A stretch of 64,000 bases of DNA from Fibrisoma limi BUZ 3 (GCF_000296815.2 NZ_CAIT01000007.1:620001-684000); one strand, 5' to 3'. Counted from the first letter of the stretch, positions 25,874 to 35,801 are shown. Made by a program: numbers and translations. The notes: generated by a model from the letters alone, not told the origin.

Positions 25874-28800
25874 ATGTTTCGACGCTTTACCCTTCTTGTT
25901 TACATTGGTGTAACCGGCTGGTTAACTAACTCATGCCAGTTGCGCGACGCTACCCTGTTTACCCAGCTTCCTGCCGAGCAAACTGGTATTACTTTCGCCA
26001 ATCGTATTGTTGACAGCGATACGATGAACATTCTGAATTTTGAGTATATCTACAATGGGGGCGGGACGGCTATCGGCGATTTTAATAACGATGGGCTGGC
26101 CGACGTGTTTTTTACCGGTAATCAGGTAGCAAACCGGCTATTTGTTAATAAAGGTGATTTACGATTCGACGATGTAACAAAGCAGGCCGGCATTGGTGGG
26201 GATGGCAGATGGTGTGCGGGCGTATCGCTCGTTGATATTAACAACGACGGACGGTTAGACATATACGTAAGTGCAACGGTAAGCAAAACAGCCCGCCAGC
26301 GCGAGAACCTGCTGTATGTTAATCAGGGCAGCCAACAGGGCGTGCCGGTATTTCGGGAGATGGCCCACGAGTACGGTATCGCCGATGATAGCCATTCGAC
26401 CAACTCGGCGTTTCTGGATTATGACAACGACGGCGATCTGGACCTGTACGTGCTGACCAACACCATCGAAACCTACCCGAATGCGTACCGCGATAAAGTG
26501 AACGACGGTTCCTCCCATACCACCGACCGGCTGTATCGGAACGACTTCGACGCGAAACTCGGGCACCCGGTGTTTACCGATGTATCGAAACAGGCCGGTA
26601 TTCTCCACGAGGGCTATGGTCTGGGCATTAATATCACCGACATTAATCACGATGGCTGGCGGGACATCTACGTCACGAATGATTACCTGACAGACGACTT
26701 ACTATATATCAATAATCATGACGGTACGTTCTCGGAGCAGTCGGGCCGGTATTTTAAACACACCAGCAGTTCGGCCATGGGCAACGACATTGCCGACATT
26801 AATAACGATGGCCTGCCCGATGTCGTAGCGGTGGATATGCTGCCCCGCGACAACTATCGGAAGAAGATGCTCATCGGACCCAACAACTACCAGACTTACC
26901 TCAACAACGAGCAGTACGGGTACGGTTACCAGTACGTCCGGAATACGCTGCAACTGAATCAGGGCGTCAATTCGCAGACGAAACAGCCGGTGTTCAGTGA
27001 GATCAGCCTGCTGGCCGACGTAGCCGAAACCGACTGGAGCTGGGCACCCAACCTGGTCGATATGGATAACGACGGTTACCGCGATCTGCTCATTACCAAC
27101 GGCTTTCCGAAGGACATTACCGACCGGGATTTCGTATCGTTCCGAGCGCAGAGTTCGTCGGTTTCGACGAAGGAATTTATGCTTCAACAGATTCCAGTCA
27201 TCAAAATCAGCAACTACGCCTTTCGGAATAAGGGGGGCGACCTGACGTTTGACGACGTAACGAAAGAGTGGGGTATGGATGCACCTTCGTTTTCAAATGG
27301 GGCTGCCTACGGCGATCTGGACAACGACGGCGATCTTGACTACGTAGTCAACAACATCAACGATTCGGCCTTTGTGTACCGTAATAACCTGATCGACGAA
27401 AAGAGCGAACAGGGAAATTATCTCCGTATCAAATTCGCGGGTCCCGAACAAAACCGGATGGGTCTGGGGGCGACCGTTGACATCCGTTACAAAAAAGGCA
27501 CAGACGCCCAGCGTCAGGTATATGAACACAGTCCTTACCGCGGCTATCTCTCAACGGTTGAACCGGTAGCTCATTTTGGCTTAGGCGACGTATCGGCAAT
27601 AGACGAAGTGCGAATCGTATGGCCCGCCCATGGTACGCAGCCGGCTCGCCAGCAAACCTTCCGGAATGTGAAGGCCAATCAGGTGCTGATGGTTGATGTA
27701 CGCAACGCCCGCGAAACCCCTACTCACGACCCGCAGCCCACCGCAACGCCGTTTACGGAAATGACGGACTCACTGTCGATCGCCTACAAGCACGAAGAAC
27801 CTGAATACATTGACTTCAACGTTCAGAAACTGCTGCCCCACAAACTGTCGCAGTTCGGGCCGGCCGTATCCGTAGGCGATGTCAATGGCGACAAACTGGA
27901 CGACATATTCGTTGGCGGTTCACGGTTTCGCAAAGGCGCCTTCTTCCTCCAGACCATTCAGGGAAAATTTGTGCAGAAAGACCTGCTGCCCGGCCCTGCC
28001 AACGCGCCATTTATCTCAGCGCCCAATGCTCAACCCGCTAACTCAGACAAGGCCGAAGAGGATATGGGGACGCTATTCTTCGATGCAGATCTGGATGGCG
28101 ATCTGGACCTGTACATCGCCAGCGGCAGCATCGAGGGCAATGCCAATACGCCGGTATTTCAGGACCGACTGTACCTCAACGACGGTCGGGGTGGTTTTAC
28201 GCTGGTGCAGTCGGCTTTGCCCGCCAACACAATCAGTAAGTCCTGCGTGAAAGCGACGGACTTTGACCGCGACGGTGATCTGGACTTGTTCGTAGGGGGG
28301 CGGGTAGAACCGGATCATTATCCAAAACCGGTATCCAGTTTCATTTTCCGGAACGACTCGAAACCGGGTCAGGCGAAGTTCACGGACGTAACGAAAGCCG
28401 TAGCGCCTGGCCTGGAAAACATCGGCCTGGTTTGCGACGCCCTCTGGACCGACTACGACAACGACGGCTGGCAGGATTTGATGCTGGCTGGGGAATTTAT
28501 GCCGCTGACTATCTTAAAAAATAATGGTGGCAAACAATTCACTCATTCACTCATTCACTCATTCGCCAATGCTAAAGGCTGGTGGAGTTCGCTGGTAGCC
28601 GGTGATTTTGACCGGGATGGCGACATGGATTACATAGCTGGCAACCTTGGACTCAATGCCCGAATGCGGGCCAGTGATCGCGAACCCATCAGAATATACG
28701 CCGGCGACTTCGACAACAACGGATTCTACGACGCCATACCGACCATTTTCATCCCCGACGAGAACGGACAGCGCCGGGAATTCACGTTTCACGGCCGCGA

Positions 28801-29521
28801 CGACCTGATCAAGCAGATGATTTCAATGCGCGCGCGTTTTCCGTACTACAAAGACTTTACGCAGGCCAGCATCGACAAACTGCTGAAACCCGAAGAACGT
28901 GAAAAAGCGCTGGTGCTGGAAGCCAATTATCTGCAGTCAGCCTACGTCGAGAATCGGGGCGATGGCACTTTTGCGCTACACCCGCTGCCTACTCAGGCCC
29001 AACTGGCACCTATCTTCGGTATGATTGCCGACGATGTCGATCACGATGGCAACCTGGATGTCGTGCTGGTGGGCAACGATTACAGCGGAGAGGTTCTGAT
29101 GGGCCGCTACGACGCTCTGAACGGCTTATGGTTGAAAGGCAACGGGCAAGGGGACTTTATCCCGCAGTCCCTCGCAACCAGCGGCTTCTATGTGCCGGGC
29201 AATGCCAAAGGGCTGGCTCAACTGACCAATGCGCAGGGACAGTCGCTGTTGGTAGCTTCGCAAAACCGGGGGCGGCTCTGCATTTTCCGTGAGAATCAGC
29301 CCAATCACATCATTCGTCTGCAACCTACCGACGTAGCTGCTGAGCTTGTGTATGCGGACCAGAAAAAGCAGAAAGTAGAGTTCTACTACGGTCACTCGTT
29401 TCTATCGCAATCCGCACGCCAGCTTACGGTAGGACCGCAGGTAAAATCAGTGGAAATTATCGATTCACGGGGCCGTAAACGAGCTGTGCCGATTAACAGC
29501 AATGCGGTCGCCGGTCACTGA
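25874..29521 (+). CDS. FG-GAP/VCBS repeat protein with ASPIC/UnbV domain, surface lipoprotein
   Basis: About 1215 residues from the ATG at 25874. The signal peptide ends with the lipobox WLTNSC. The protein then carries two blocks of FG-GAP repeats with many Ca2+-binding DxDxDGxxD loops (for example DFNNDGLADVFF, DYDNDGDLDLYV, DLDNDGDLDYVV, DFDRDGDLDLFVGG), a seven-bladed propeller type. An ASPIC/UnbV domain lies between them at about 545-630 (YRGYLSTVEPVAHFGLGD). Such proteins are often encoded beside SusCD pairs in Cytophagales and may bind the same polymer at the surface; that is an inference. Near residue 890, an in-frame octamer repeat inserts FTHSLIHSFAN into a propeller loop. Confidence 0.85.
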   Translation: MFRRFTLLVYIGVTGWLTNSCQLRDATLFTQLPAEQTGITFANRIVDSDTMNILNFEYIYNGGGTAIGDFNNDGLADVFFTGNQVANRLFVNKGDLRFDDVTKQAGIGGDGRWCAGVSLVDINNDGRLDIYVSATVSKTARQRENLLYVNQGSQQGVPVFREMAHEYGIADDSHSTNSAFLDYDNDGDLDLYVLTNTIETYPNAYRDKVNDGSSHTTDRLYRNDFDAKLGHPVFTDVSKQAGILHEGYGLGINITDINHDGWRDIYVTNDYLTDDLLYINNHDGTFSEQSGRYFKHTSSSAMGNDIADINNDGLPDVVAVDMLPRDNYRKKMLIGPNNYQTYLNNEQYGYGYQYVRNTLQLNQGVNSQTKQPVFSEISLLADVAETDWSWAPNLVDMDNDGYRDLLITNGFPKDITDRDFVSFRAQSSSVSTKEFMLQQIPVIKISNYAFRNKGGDLTFDDVTKEWGMDAPSFSNGAAYGDLDNDGDLDYVVNNINDSAFVYRNNLIDEKSEQGNYLRIKFAGPEQNRMGLGATVDIRYKKGTDAQRQVYEHSPYRGYLSTVEPVAHFGLGDVSAIDEVRIVWPAHGTQPARQQTFRNVKANQVLMVDVRNARETPTHDPQPTATPFTEMTDSLSIAYKHEEPEYIDFNVQKLLPHKLSQFGPAVSVGDVNGDKLDDIFVGGSRFRKGAFFLQTIQGKFVQKDLLPGPANAPFISAPNAQPANSDKAEEDMGTLFFDADLDGDLDLYIASGSIEGNANTPVFQDRLYLNDGRGGFTLVQSALPANTISKSCVKATDFDRDGDLDLFVGGRVEPDHYPKPVSSFIFRNDSKPGQAKFTDVTKAVAPGLENIGLVCDALWTDYDNDGWQDLMLAGEFMPLTILKNNGGKQFTHSLIHSFANAKGWWSSLVAGDFDRDGDMDYIAGNLGLNARMRASDREPIRIYAGDFDNNGFYDAIPTIFIPDENGQRREFTFHGRDDLIKQMISMRARFPYYKDFTQASIDKLLKPEEREKALVLEANYLQSAYVENRGDGTFALHPLPTQAQLAPIFGMIADDVDHDGNLDVVLVGNDYSGEVLMGRYDALNGLWLKGNGQGDFIPQSLATSGFYVPGNAKGLAQLTNAQGQSLLVASQNRGRLCIFRENQPNHIIRLQPTDVAAELVYADQKKQKVEFYYGHSFLSQSARQLTVGPQVKSVEIIDSRGRKRAVPINSNAVAGH
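28535..28568. repeat. CATTCACT octamer repeat inside a coding sequence
   Basis: Three to four tandem copies of the 8-bp unit TCATTCAC end in CATTCGCC. The unit and the CACTCATTCGCC end also occur in the grpE-dnaJ spacer, 19 kb away. The insertion keeps the reading frame and encodes THSLIHSFA in a loop between two FG-GAP blades. Confidence 0.7.
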
Positions 29522-29548
29522 ATCACCAACATCGTTTTCAAATCAATG

Positions 29549-29580
29549 AAAAAGCCCTGATGTCTGTCAGGGCTTTTTCT
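29549..29580. terminator. Bidirectional terminator
   Basis: AAAAAGCCCTGA and TCAGGGCTTTTT form a stem with A and T tracts, located between the convergent FG-GAP and DUF4494 genes. Confidence 0.85.
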
Positions 29581-29581
29581 A

Positions 29582-30091
29582 TTATTCAGTTGGGGCAGCC
29601 ACCTCAGCCAGCGGCCGCAGGTTACGCTGTTCTTCTTCCGTGTATGGGAAAATATCCAGAATCTTCGTCAGGTTAACGTCCGTAATCTCGAATGGATCAA
29701 GAGCCGTGCGAAGCCCTTCCTCCACGCGGTCATAGGCCTGTTTAACAGTTTCGGCATTAACCAGCATCACGCTCGGCGACTTTTTTTCCTTTCCCGTTTT
29801 CAGGTCTTCGATTGTAAAGACGGCCTTTACTTTGTACCAGGTTTCGCCCCCATCTTCGATATGAAAGACATCAGCCAGTTTCATTCGGTTGATGTTAGTA
29901 ATTTCAAAGTCGGGCGTATTAGCCGCGACGTTCTGATACAGCCGTGTTTCGGCATCCGTGTACGAAACGGCGTCGATCAGGTAAGCCTCCGTAACGGTCT
30001 TTTGTTTAATAAACTCTTCGTTCCGCGTCCCTACGTTCGAATCATCGATAGGTTGCTGGTAGCGAATTTTTCCGAGAAACCAGTTTGGCAT
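29582..30091 (-). CDS. DUF4494 protein
   Basis: 169 residues, cytosolic, no signal peptide. MPNWFLGKIRY, VTEAYLIDAVSYTDAETRLY, NRMKLADVFH, WYKVKAVFTIED and GKEKKSPSVMLVNAETVKQAY fit the DUF4494 family, a small conserved Bacteroidota protein of unknown function. The WFxxKIRY and WYKVK blocks look like a duplicated alpha/beta half, suggesting an internal repeat of about 75 residues. It is a single gene ending at a terminator; the 293 bp upstream of it, before tssH on the other strand, holds no recognised feature. Confidence 0.8.
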   Translation of the reverse strand: MPNWFLGKIRYQQPIDDSNVGTRNEEFIKQKTVTEAYLIDAVSYTDAETRLYQNVAANTPDFEITNINRMKLADVFHIEDGGETWYKVKAVFTIEDLKTGKEKKSPSVMLVNAETVKQAYDRVEEGLRTALDPFEITDVNLTKILDIFPYTEEEQRNLRPLAEVAAPTE

Positions 30092-30384
30092 TTTTTGCTT
30101 GATTTGTCTGGTAAAAGAACAAAAATATGGCGATAAACGTGCCTGTTTTTGAGTAATCAGGGCGCAGAAGTAACGATTTATTATGGATCACAGACCACTA
30201 GTCAAGGTAAGCAGTAGTCCCTGTATCCAATCAAATTTATACCATCGATAAACAGTCGAAAGAAGCGATAAGAAATCAGGTGCTGTTCACCAATTAACAC
30301 TGCGAATAATTAAATTTTTTCTTTTTCTTTCCTGCTTTTCCATATATTTCAGACCAGTTCTATCCTGATCCACACCACGTTACT

Positions 30385-32895
30385 ATGAATCTCGCCGAAG
30401 AGACGAAAGAGGCTATTCAAATAGCCCAGGCAATTGCCAAGGAACATCGCCACGAACACATCGCTCCTCCCCACCTGATGCTGGGTTTACTGCATAATGA
30501 TGTTGGATTTGCCTCGTGGCTTGCCAACTTGGGGAAAGATATTTACTTCTTACGCGACTGGGCCGACTACCGGCTCGAAATGCTTCCCAAATCCAGTCAG
30601 CTAACCACTCAACCTTCGGGTGATTTAGGCGTTCAACAGACTATGAAGCTGGCTGAGCTGGTTGCCTTGCAGGTATCGGCTATGAATATTGAGCCGGTAC
30701 ACGTGATGGCCTCCCTGCTCAAAGCTGGCATTGCCTTCACGGCAGATCAACTTAAATCGCTTCCAATCACGCAGAAGGAATTACTTGATGCTGCCGTTGA
30801 TAACCGTGCGGTTCTGGCGGCAGTTCAGCCACAACAACCCGGAACAAACGGACAGAATGGAGCCCCCGCCCCAACAGACAATGGTGAATCGGCTTTATAT
30901 AGATTTTGTACCAATAAAACCGACCTAGCCCGCGAAGGTAAGTTTGACCGCATTATCGGCCGCGACCAGGAGCTTCGGCTGATGGTCGAAATTCTGGTTC
31001 GGCGCCTTAAACCCAATGTCATGCTCGTTGGTGAACCGGGCGTTGGTAAATCTGCCCTCATTGAGGGCTTTTCTCAGGCAATAATTGAAGGTGACGTTCC
31101 AGCTCCGCTTCAGAATTCACACTTATTTGAACTCGATTTAGGATCACTGGCAGCCGGTGCGTCGTACAAGGGAGAAGTCGAAGACCGCCTGAAAAAAGTG
31201 CTCAAGGAGATCAAGGCGTTTGACAAAGCAATCCTGTTTATCGACGAAATCCACGTATTGCTTAACCCCAACGGGCCGCTCGGCACTGGGGTGGCGCAGT
31301 TACTAAAGCCAGAACTCGCCCGGGGTGAACTGACCGTCATTGGCGCTACAACGCTGGATGAATTCCGCCAGTACGTCGAGAAGGACGAAGCGTTTAGCCG
31401 CCGATTCGAACTTCTGAACGTACCTGAGCCAGACATCACGACGGCCCGCCGGATGCTAATCAACCTACTGCCTTATTTTGAGCAGCACCATGAATTACGG
31501 GTCGAACCCGACGTAGCGGGCGAAGCTGTACGACTGGCCAGTCGATACGTTAAAGACCGTCGGCTCCCCGACGCAGCCGTTGATTTGGTAGACCGCACTA
31601 TGGCCGCTATTCGAACGCTGGGCGAAACCGGCCACAGTAATTTGACCACCCTGCAACAGAATCTGGTGACCCTGAATGAACAGGTAGCGGAGCGGGATGA
31701 GGCCGAGCGGCTCGATGAATACCGCTGGCTACTACGCCAATTCCAGCAGAAAGTAAGCCCGATTCTTCAGCAGCAACTCGAAGACGATACCCCCCAGCCT
31801 GATACCATTGAAGTAGCGGATGCTTTGCGCGACTATCTGGATACGCGACTGACTCAACTACTCCCGGTGGCTCAGGTCAAACCGGAAATAGTGACCCGGC
31901 AACACATTGCCGCCATGATTTCGGCCAAAACCGGTATACCCCTCGGCAAACTGCAAAGTGCCGAACGCGAACGGCTGATGCAGATGGACGATATTTTACG
32001 GAAGCGAGTTGTCGGGCAGGACCATGCCATCAAATCGCTGTCGGCAGCTATTCTGGAGTCGCGGGCAGGGCTGACCGGTGGCAAGCAGCCAACGGGCGCG
32101 TTCTTCCTGCTGGGGCCAACTGGAACCGGAAAAACCGAACTGGCGAAGGCCCTGGCGGATTTCCTGTTTAACGACGAATCGTTCCTGATCCGCTTTGATA
32201 TGTCGGAGTTTAAGGAAGAGCATTCGGCGGCTTTACTCTACGGCGCTCCTCCGGGTTACGTCGGCTACGAGCAGGGCGGTATGCTGGTGAATAAGATTCG
32301 CGAAAAGCCTTACTCCGTCGTTCTGTTCGACGAAATTGAAAAGGCTCACCCATCCGTATTTGACATCTTCCTGCAAATCCTGGACGAAGGCAAACTCCAC
32401 GATCGGCTGGGTAAAGAGGGCGATTTCTCGAACGCCGTCGTACTTTTTACGTCCAACATTGGTAGTGAGTTTATTGTGCGTCAGTTTGGCGAAGGCAACA
32501 TTCCGACCGCGAGTGACCTGATGGACATCATGGCCCGGCATTTCCGGCCCGAGTTTCTGGCGCGACTGACGGAAATTGTGCCATTTGCGCCGATAAGTGA
32601 ACAAAATGCCGTCCGGATCTTTAACATCCACCTGCGCGGCCTGACTGACCTACTTACTAAACAGGGCATCACCCTTGAACTGACGGATGGGGTCCGTGAG
32701 CACCTGGCCCTCAATGGCTTCTCGCCCCGCTACGGTGCCCGCCCACTCAAAGGCGTCATCCGCGGGCAGCTCCGTCGGCCGATCTCGCAGATGATTATCT
32801 CGGGGGAACTGAGCAAAGATCAGACGCTCAGGGTAGATGTGGTGGAGGGGGAGTTGACGTGGGAGGTGGTTAGTAGTAACATTCAAGCATTCTAA
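30385..32895 (+). CDS. tssH: T6SS AAA+ ATPase TssH (ClpV)
   Basis: Hexameric unfoldase of 836 residues that disassembles the contracted TssB/TssC sheath. An N-terminal Clp_N domain (about 1-145) is followed by a Gln/Pro linker, AAA domain 1 with Walker A GEPGVGKS at 216-223 and Walker B LFIDEIH at 284-290, a ClpB/V-type middle region, then AAA domain 2 with Walker A GPTGTGKT at 577-584 and Walker B VVLFDE at 645-650, and a D2-small domain (SPRYGARPLKGVIRGQL). The adjacent sheath genes make ClpV much likelier than ClpB. It is the first gene of the T6SS run; the GH19-like gene follows after 5 bp. Confidence 0.9.
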   Translation: MNLAEETKEAIQIAQAIAKEHRHEHIAPPHLMLGLLHNDVGFASWLANLGKDIYFLRDWADYRLEMLPKSSQLTTQPSGDLGVQQTMKLAELVALQVSAMNIEPVHVMASLLKAGIAFTADQLKSLPITQKELLDAAVDNRAVLAAVQPQQPGTNGQNGAPAPTDNGESALYRFCTNKTDLAREGKFDRIIGRDQELRLMVEILVRRLKPNVMLVGEPGVGKSALIEGFSQAIIEGDVPAPLQNSHLFELDLGSLAAGASYKGEVEDRLKKVLKEIKAFDKAILFIDEIHVLLNPNGPLGTGVAQLLKPELARGELTVIGATTLDEFRQYVEKDEAFSRRFELLNVPEPDITTARRMLINLLPYFEQHHELRVEPDVAGEAVRLASRYVKDRRLPDAAVDLVDRTMAAIRTLGETGHSNLTTLQQNLVTLNEQVAERDEAERLDEYRWLLRQFQQKVSPILQQQLEDDTPQPDTIEVADALRDYLDTRLTQLLPVAQVKPEIVTRQHIAAMISAKTGIPLGKLQSAERERLMQMDDILRKRVVGQDHAIKSLSAAILESRAGLTGGKQPTGAFFLLGPTGTGKTELAKALADFLFNDESFLIRFDMSEFKEEHSAALLYGAPPGYVGYEQGGMLVNKIREKPYSVVLFDEIEKAHPSVFDIFLQILDEGKLHDRLGKEGDFSNAVVLFTSNIGSEFIVRQFGEGNIPTASDLMDIMARHFRPEFLARLTEIVPFAPISEQNAVRIFNIHLRGLTDLLTKQGITLELTDGVREHLALNGFSPRYGARPLKGVIRGQLRRPISQMIISGELSKDQTLRVDVVEGELTWEVVSSNIQAF

Positions 32896-32900
32896 GATTT

Positions 32901-33694
32901 ATGGCTAAATCTAGCGGTCAATACACCGAGAGCGTATGTCCTGTTGTAACTCCGCAACACTTGTTCGCCTGTGGGGTCAGTCGTACTAATGCACAAATTT
33001 ACGCCCCACTAATTAATTCGAGATTAGCTAGTTATGAGATAAATACTCGACTGAGGTTAGTTCATCTTTTGGCCCAATTAATTCATGAATCAAAAGGCCT
33101 CGTAGAAATTGAAGTGAAGACAAAAAAAATAAGATTAAGAAAATCAAAAAGTTTTATGGATTTGAAAGGACTAATGAAGATTTAGATTACAGGGCTGATA
33201 CACTTCTTTTAAAACAACCTCAGAGAATTGATAGCCTCGCTACTGCCAAGAAGTACGAACACAACCCAGAAAAATGGGGTAACTATTTATACAAGGACCG
33301 CTTAGGCAACCATCTGCCAGGCGACGGATATTTTTTTCGGGGCAGAGGGTTAATTCAAACTACAGGTCGTTACAATTACACTCAACTTCAGAATAGCTTG
33401 CGAAAACTGTGCTTACAACACGATACAGAAACGGCATGCTTCGCCCGTTACAACTACGTTGAGCATCCAGAACAACTAGAACGACCAGAGGATGCTATCA
33501 TTTCAGCTCTATGGTTTTGGAAGACTCATAATTTAAATACCTTAGCGGATAAAGATGATCTAAGAGGCATCACACTTATAGTCAACGGAGGACTTAATGG
33601 ATTTAATGATCGTAAAGAGTCTCTGGCGACCTGTAAACGTGTATTCGGTGTTACGTTCACTGTGGCGCCTGTAATTAATAAGAAATCAAAGTAA
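32901..33694 (+). CDS. GH19-like (chitinase/lysozyme) protein, two frames joined by a -1 shift; probable T6SS cell-wall effector
   Basis: The first frame (32901-33185) gives SVCPVVTPQHLFACGV and HLLAQLIHESKG, where Glu63 is the expected GH19 proton donor. The second frame, one base back, carries the rest of the domain: DYRADTLLLKQPQRIDSLAT, KYEHNPEKWGNYLY, RLGNHLPGDGYFFRGRGLIQ, TTGRYNY, ending at 33694 (about 264 residues in total). The join must fall near the A8 run at 33122-33129. GH19 domains without a signal peptide are used as phage endolysins and as T6SS peptidoglycan hydrolases; the place between tssH and tssB favours the latter. No immunity gene is obvious. It is either frameshifted, misassembled, or expressed by slippage. 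Confidence 0.7.
33122..33129 (+). other. A8 run containing an A-AAA-AAA slippery heptamer in frame
   Basis: Zero-frame codons are ACA-AAA-AAA-ATA, so 33122-33128 fits the X-XXY-YYZ form used for -1 ribosomal frameshifting. A -1 shift here enters exactly the frame that completes the GH19-like domain. A one-base deletion from an A9 run, transcriptional slippage, or a base-calling error would give the same picture. No clear downstream stem-loop or upstream SD-like stimulator was found. Confidence 0.5.
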
Positions 33695-33893
33695 TAGAGG
33701 AGAATATCTTTAGACTCACTTATCAGTGGATTTATTGGTTTTTCTGGATCACAGACTTTTACAAACCTATTCATGAATCAGTAAGCACACTCACCGCTTA
33801 CTAAACCTATGAACCTTTTTTTCGGTAATATTTGCAAAACCCAACAAGAGCCTTTATTATTGATTTTGAAAACGTTATCCACTCCATTAGATT

Positions 33894-34346
33894 ATGAATC
33901 CTACCTTAAATATGCCCGGCGCCTGGGCAGCCTATAAAGATATTCCTCCCAGTCTCTCGCCCATCAGCCAGAACAAGACGCTGTACGTTGGTAAGTTCAA
34001 CGACGAACTGCTGCAGGAACCGGACGCAATCGAAGGGCTCGAGTCGGTCAACGACGTTCTGGAGCATTATAAACCCGATGTGACGCTTTCTTTATTTGAT
34101 CAGGAGGGTGCTCCCGTCGTTGAAACATTTGAGTTCCGTCGGATGGGTGACTTTTCGCAGGAGGGCTTAGTCGAACAAAGCCCTATCCTGCGCGAACTGT
34201 CGGAGCAGATGCGAAACCTCCAGAAGCTAGACCGACATCTCCGCTCAAATAAACTGTTGCAAACGGCCCTACAAAACCCGCAGGCCAAGGCCATCGTGCT
34301 GGACATGATTCAGCAGATGATCGATGAAATCGATCAGGCTTCTTAA
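33894..34346 (+). CDS. tssB: T6SS contractile sheath small subunit TssB (VipA)
   Basis: 150 residues. The middle, EHYKPDVTLSLFDQEGAPVV and FEFRRMGDFSQEGLVEQSP, followed by a helical ILRELSEQMRNLQKLDRHL, corresponds to the TssB fold (beta domain plus helix that pairs with TssC). It forms the sheath wall with TssC and is recognised by TssH. The N-terminus is short and Pro-rich, and the C-terminus ends in a long helix. The order tssB-tssC with a 51-bp gap confirms the call. The Bacteroidota version is only distantly similar to VipA, so the name rests partly on context. Confidence 0.8.
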   Translation: MNPTLNMPGAWAAYKDIPPSLSPISQNKTLYVGKFNDELLQEPDAIEGLESVNDVLEHYKPDVTLSLFDQEGAPVVETFEFRRMGDFSQEGLVEQSPILRELSEQMRNLQKLDRHLRSNKLLQTALQNPQAKAIVLDMIQQMIDEIDQAS

Positions 34347-34397
34347 GTACTAGCATTCCACAACAGAATCTGACCAAACCTTTACTGATCTTCTATC

Positions 34398-35801
34398 ATG
34401 GCTGAGGCTGAAAAAAGCTCGTCGGCGGCTGCGCCCGTACGCGAACGCCAACCCTCTGTTGCTGTCCCCATTGAGCAGCACGTTACTCAATTGCAGCAAA
34501 TGCGATTAGGCGGCTTCAAACTTCTCGAAACCAGTATTGACGGAAGCGAGATTTTTAGCCCCGAGCGCAAGGCTCGCAAAAGCATTTTTCTGACCGACGA
34601 ATCGCGGAAGCAGGACCGTAAGCAACTGCGCGACCGGCTTCAGCTCTGGAAAGATATGCTGAGCAAAGAAGGTACTTCAGTGACGGAACTTGCAAAAGAA
34701 GTTGACGAGAAGTATCAGGCGACAGAGAAGCTTTATAAAGATAATCTCGCGGCCGTTGTCAGCGAAGTTCGTGAGCTGGAAAGTACCTACAAAGGCGTTG
34801 ATCTGTTCTTCAAGAACGCGGAAACCAGTGGGCTTAAGATTCGAAACATTGTTTTCATGAATGCGGGTCTTGATCAACTGAATCCAGCCGACCCGACCAA
34901 CGCTGAAACTATTGAGCATATCAAAAACGAGGTCCATAAAGTGTACAACCGCTTCGACCTCCGCGAAAGCTACTCGCTGATGGTCATTCCGGGGTATCTT
35001 GGCAGCAAGCGGACTGTCGACACCTGGGCTAAAATTGCTCATGACCATAAGCTCATGCTCGTAACCGACTATCAGAATCTGGATAGTTTGAAAGAAACCT
35101 TAAAAGAGTTTCAACGCGAAAAGCTCGCTGCCGACGAAGGCCGCTATGCCAACGTACTGATGGCTTGTAACCCGATTGTAGGCCGCGGTAAGTACGATGA
35201 ACTCGAAGAATACGATGACTTATATGTCAACCCGTCGTCGGCCATAGCCGGTAAAATGTACATGAACCTGATCTCGCAGGTATCGGCCGGCTATCAGTAC
35301 GGTTCGCTGGAAGACGTTGACGGTGCCCGGTTCGATCTGTTGAAAACGGAGGTTGGCGAACTGGAAAATCAGGGGCTTATTCCGCTTACCAAAGAATTCG
35401 GTAAGGTAATTGCCTTCTCGGGTAAGACCTTGTACAACGGTTCAAATATCGGCCTGAAAACCTACTCGGTGGTGCGCGTGTTCGACTGGATCATGAAAGT
35501 GCTGATGTGCTTCCTGAACAAACGGGCCATGGAGAACTGGAGCGGTAAAGTAGAGAAAGAAATTACGGAAGAGATTATCCAGTTCCTCGACCAGATTAAA
35601 GGACCAGGTAAAATTATCGAGCGTTTTGAGGCTCCGCAGTTCCGTCAGGACCCGATTCAGAAAGACCGGATTTTCGTCGACATCAACATTACGCCGTTCT
35701 TCCCGGCCAAAACGTTTGTGATTGGTTTGCACGGTGAGCGGGGCCGCGATGAAAGCACCGGTCGTCGGGGCGACTTTAAAGGGGACGTGTCTCAACGCTA
35801 A
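34398..35801 (+). CDS. tssC: T6SS contractile sheath large subunit TssC (VipB, DUF5458)
   Basis: 467 residues. The N-terminus is Ser/Ala-rich and disordered. Typical TssC blocks follow: LRDRLQLWKDMLSKE, VFMNAGLDQLNPAD, MVIPGYLGSKRTVDTWAKIA, LMACNPIVGRGKYDELEEYD, and the C-terminal FRQDPIQKDRIFVDINITPF, which resembles the phage-sheath-like end (DInItPFFPAKTF). It co-polymerises with TssB. The DUF5458 family is the Bacteroidota form of TssC. It is followed by the first Hcp gene only 13 bp downstream, so sheath and tube are co-expressed. Confidence 0.9.
   Translation: MAEAEKSSSAAAPVRERQPSVAVPIEQHVTQLQQMRLGGFKLLETSIDGSEIFSPERKARKSIFLTDESRKQDRKQLRDRLQLWKDMLSKEGTSVTELAKEVDEKYQATEKLYKDNLAAVVSEVRELESTYKGVDLFFKNAETSGLKIRNIVFMNAGLDQLNPADPTNAETIEHIKNEVHKVYNRFDLRESYSLMVIPGYLGSKRTVDTWAKIAHDHKLMLVTDYQNLDSLKETLKEFQREKLAADEGRYANVLMACNPIVGRGKYDELEEYDDLYVNPSSAIAGKMYMNLISQVSAGYQYGSLEDVDGARFDLLKTEVGELENQGLIPLTKEFGKVIAFSGKTLYNGSNIGLKTYSVVRVFDWIMKVLMCFLNKRAMENWSGKVEKEITEEIIQFLDQIKGPGKIIERFEAPQFRQDPIQKDRIFVDINITPFFPAKTFVIGLHGERGRDESTGRRGDFKGDVSQR

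Noticed and set aside
30385-32895. tssH as a general ClpB disaggregase
   Set aside because: The two AAA domains alone do not decide, but the adjoining tssB and tssC and the lack of a long ClpB-type middle coil make ClpV the better call.
32901-33694. GH19-like gene as part of a prophage
   Set aside because: No holin, portal, capsid or integrase gene is near, and both neighbours are T6SS genes.
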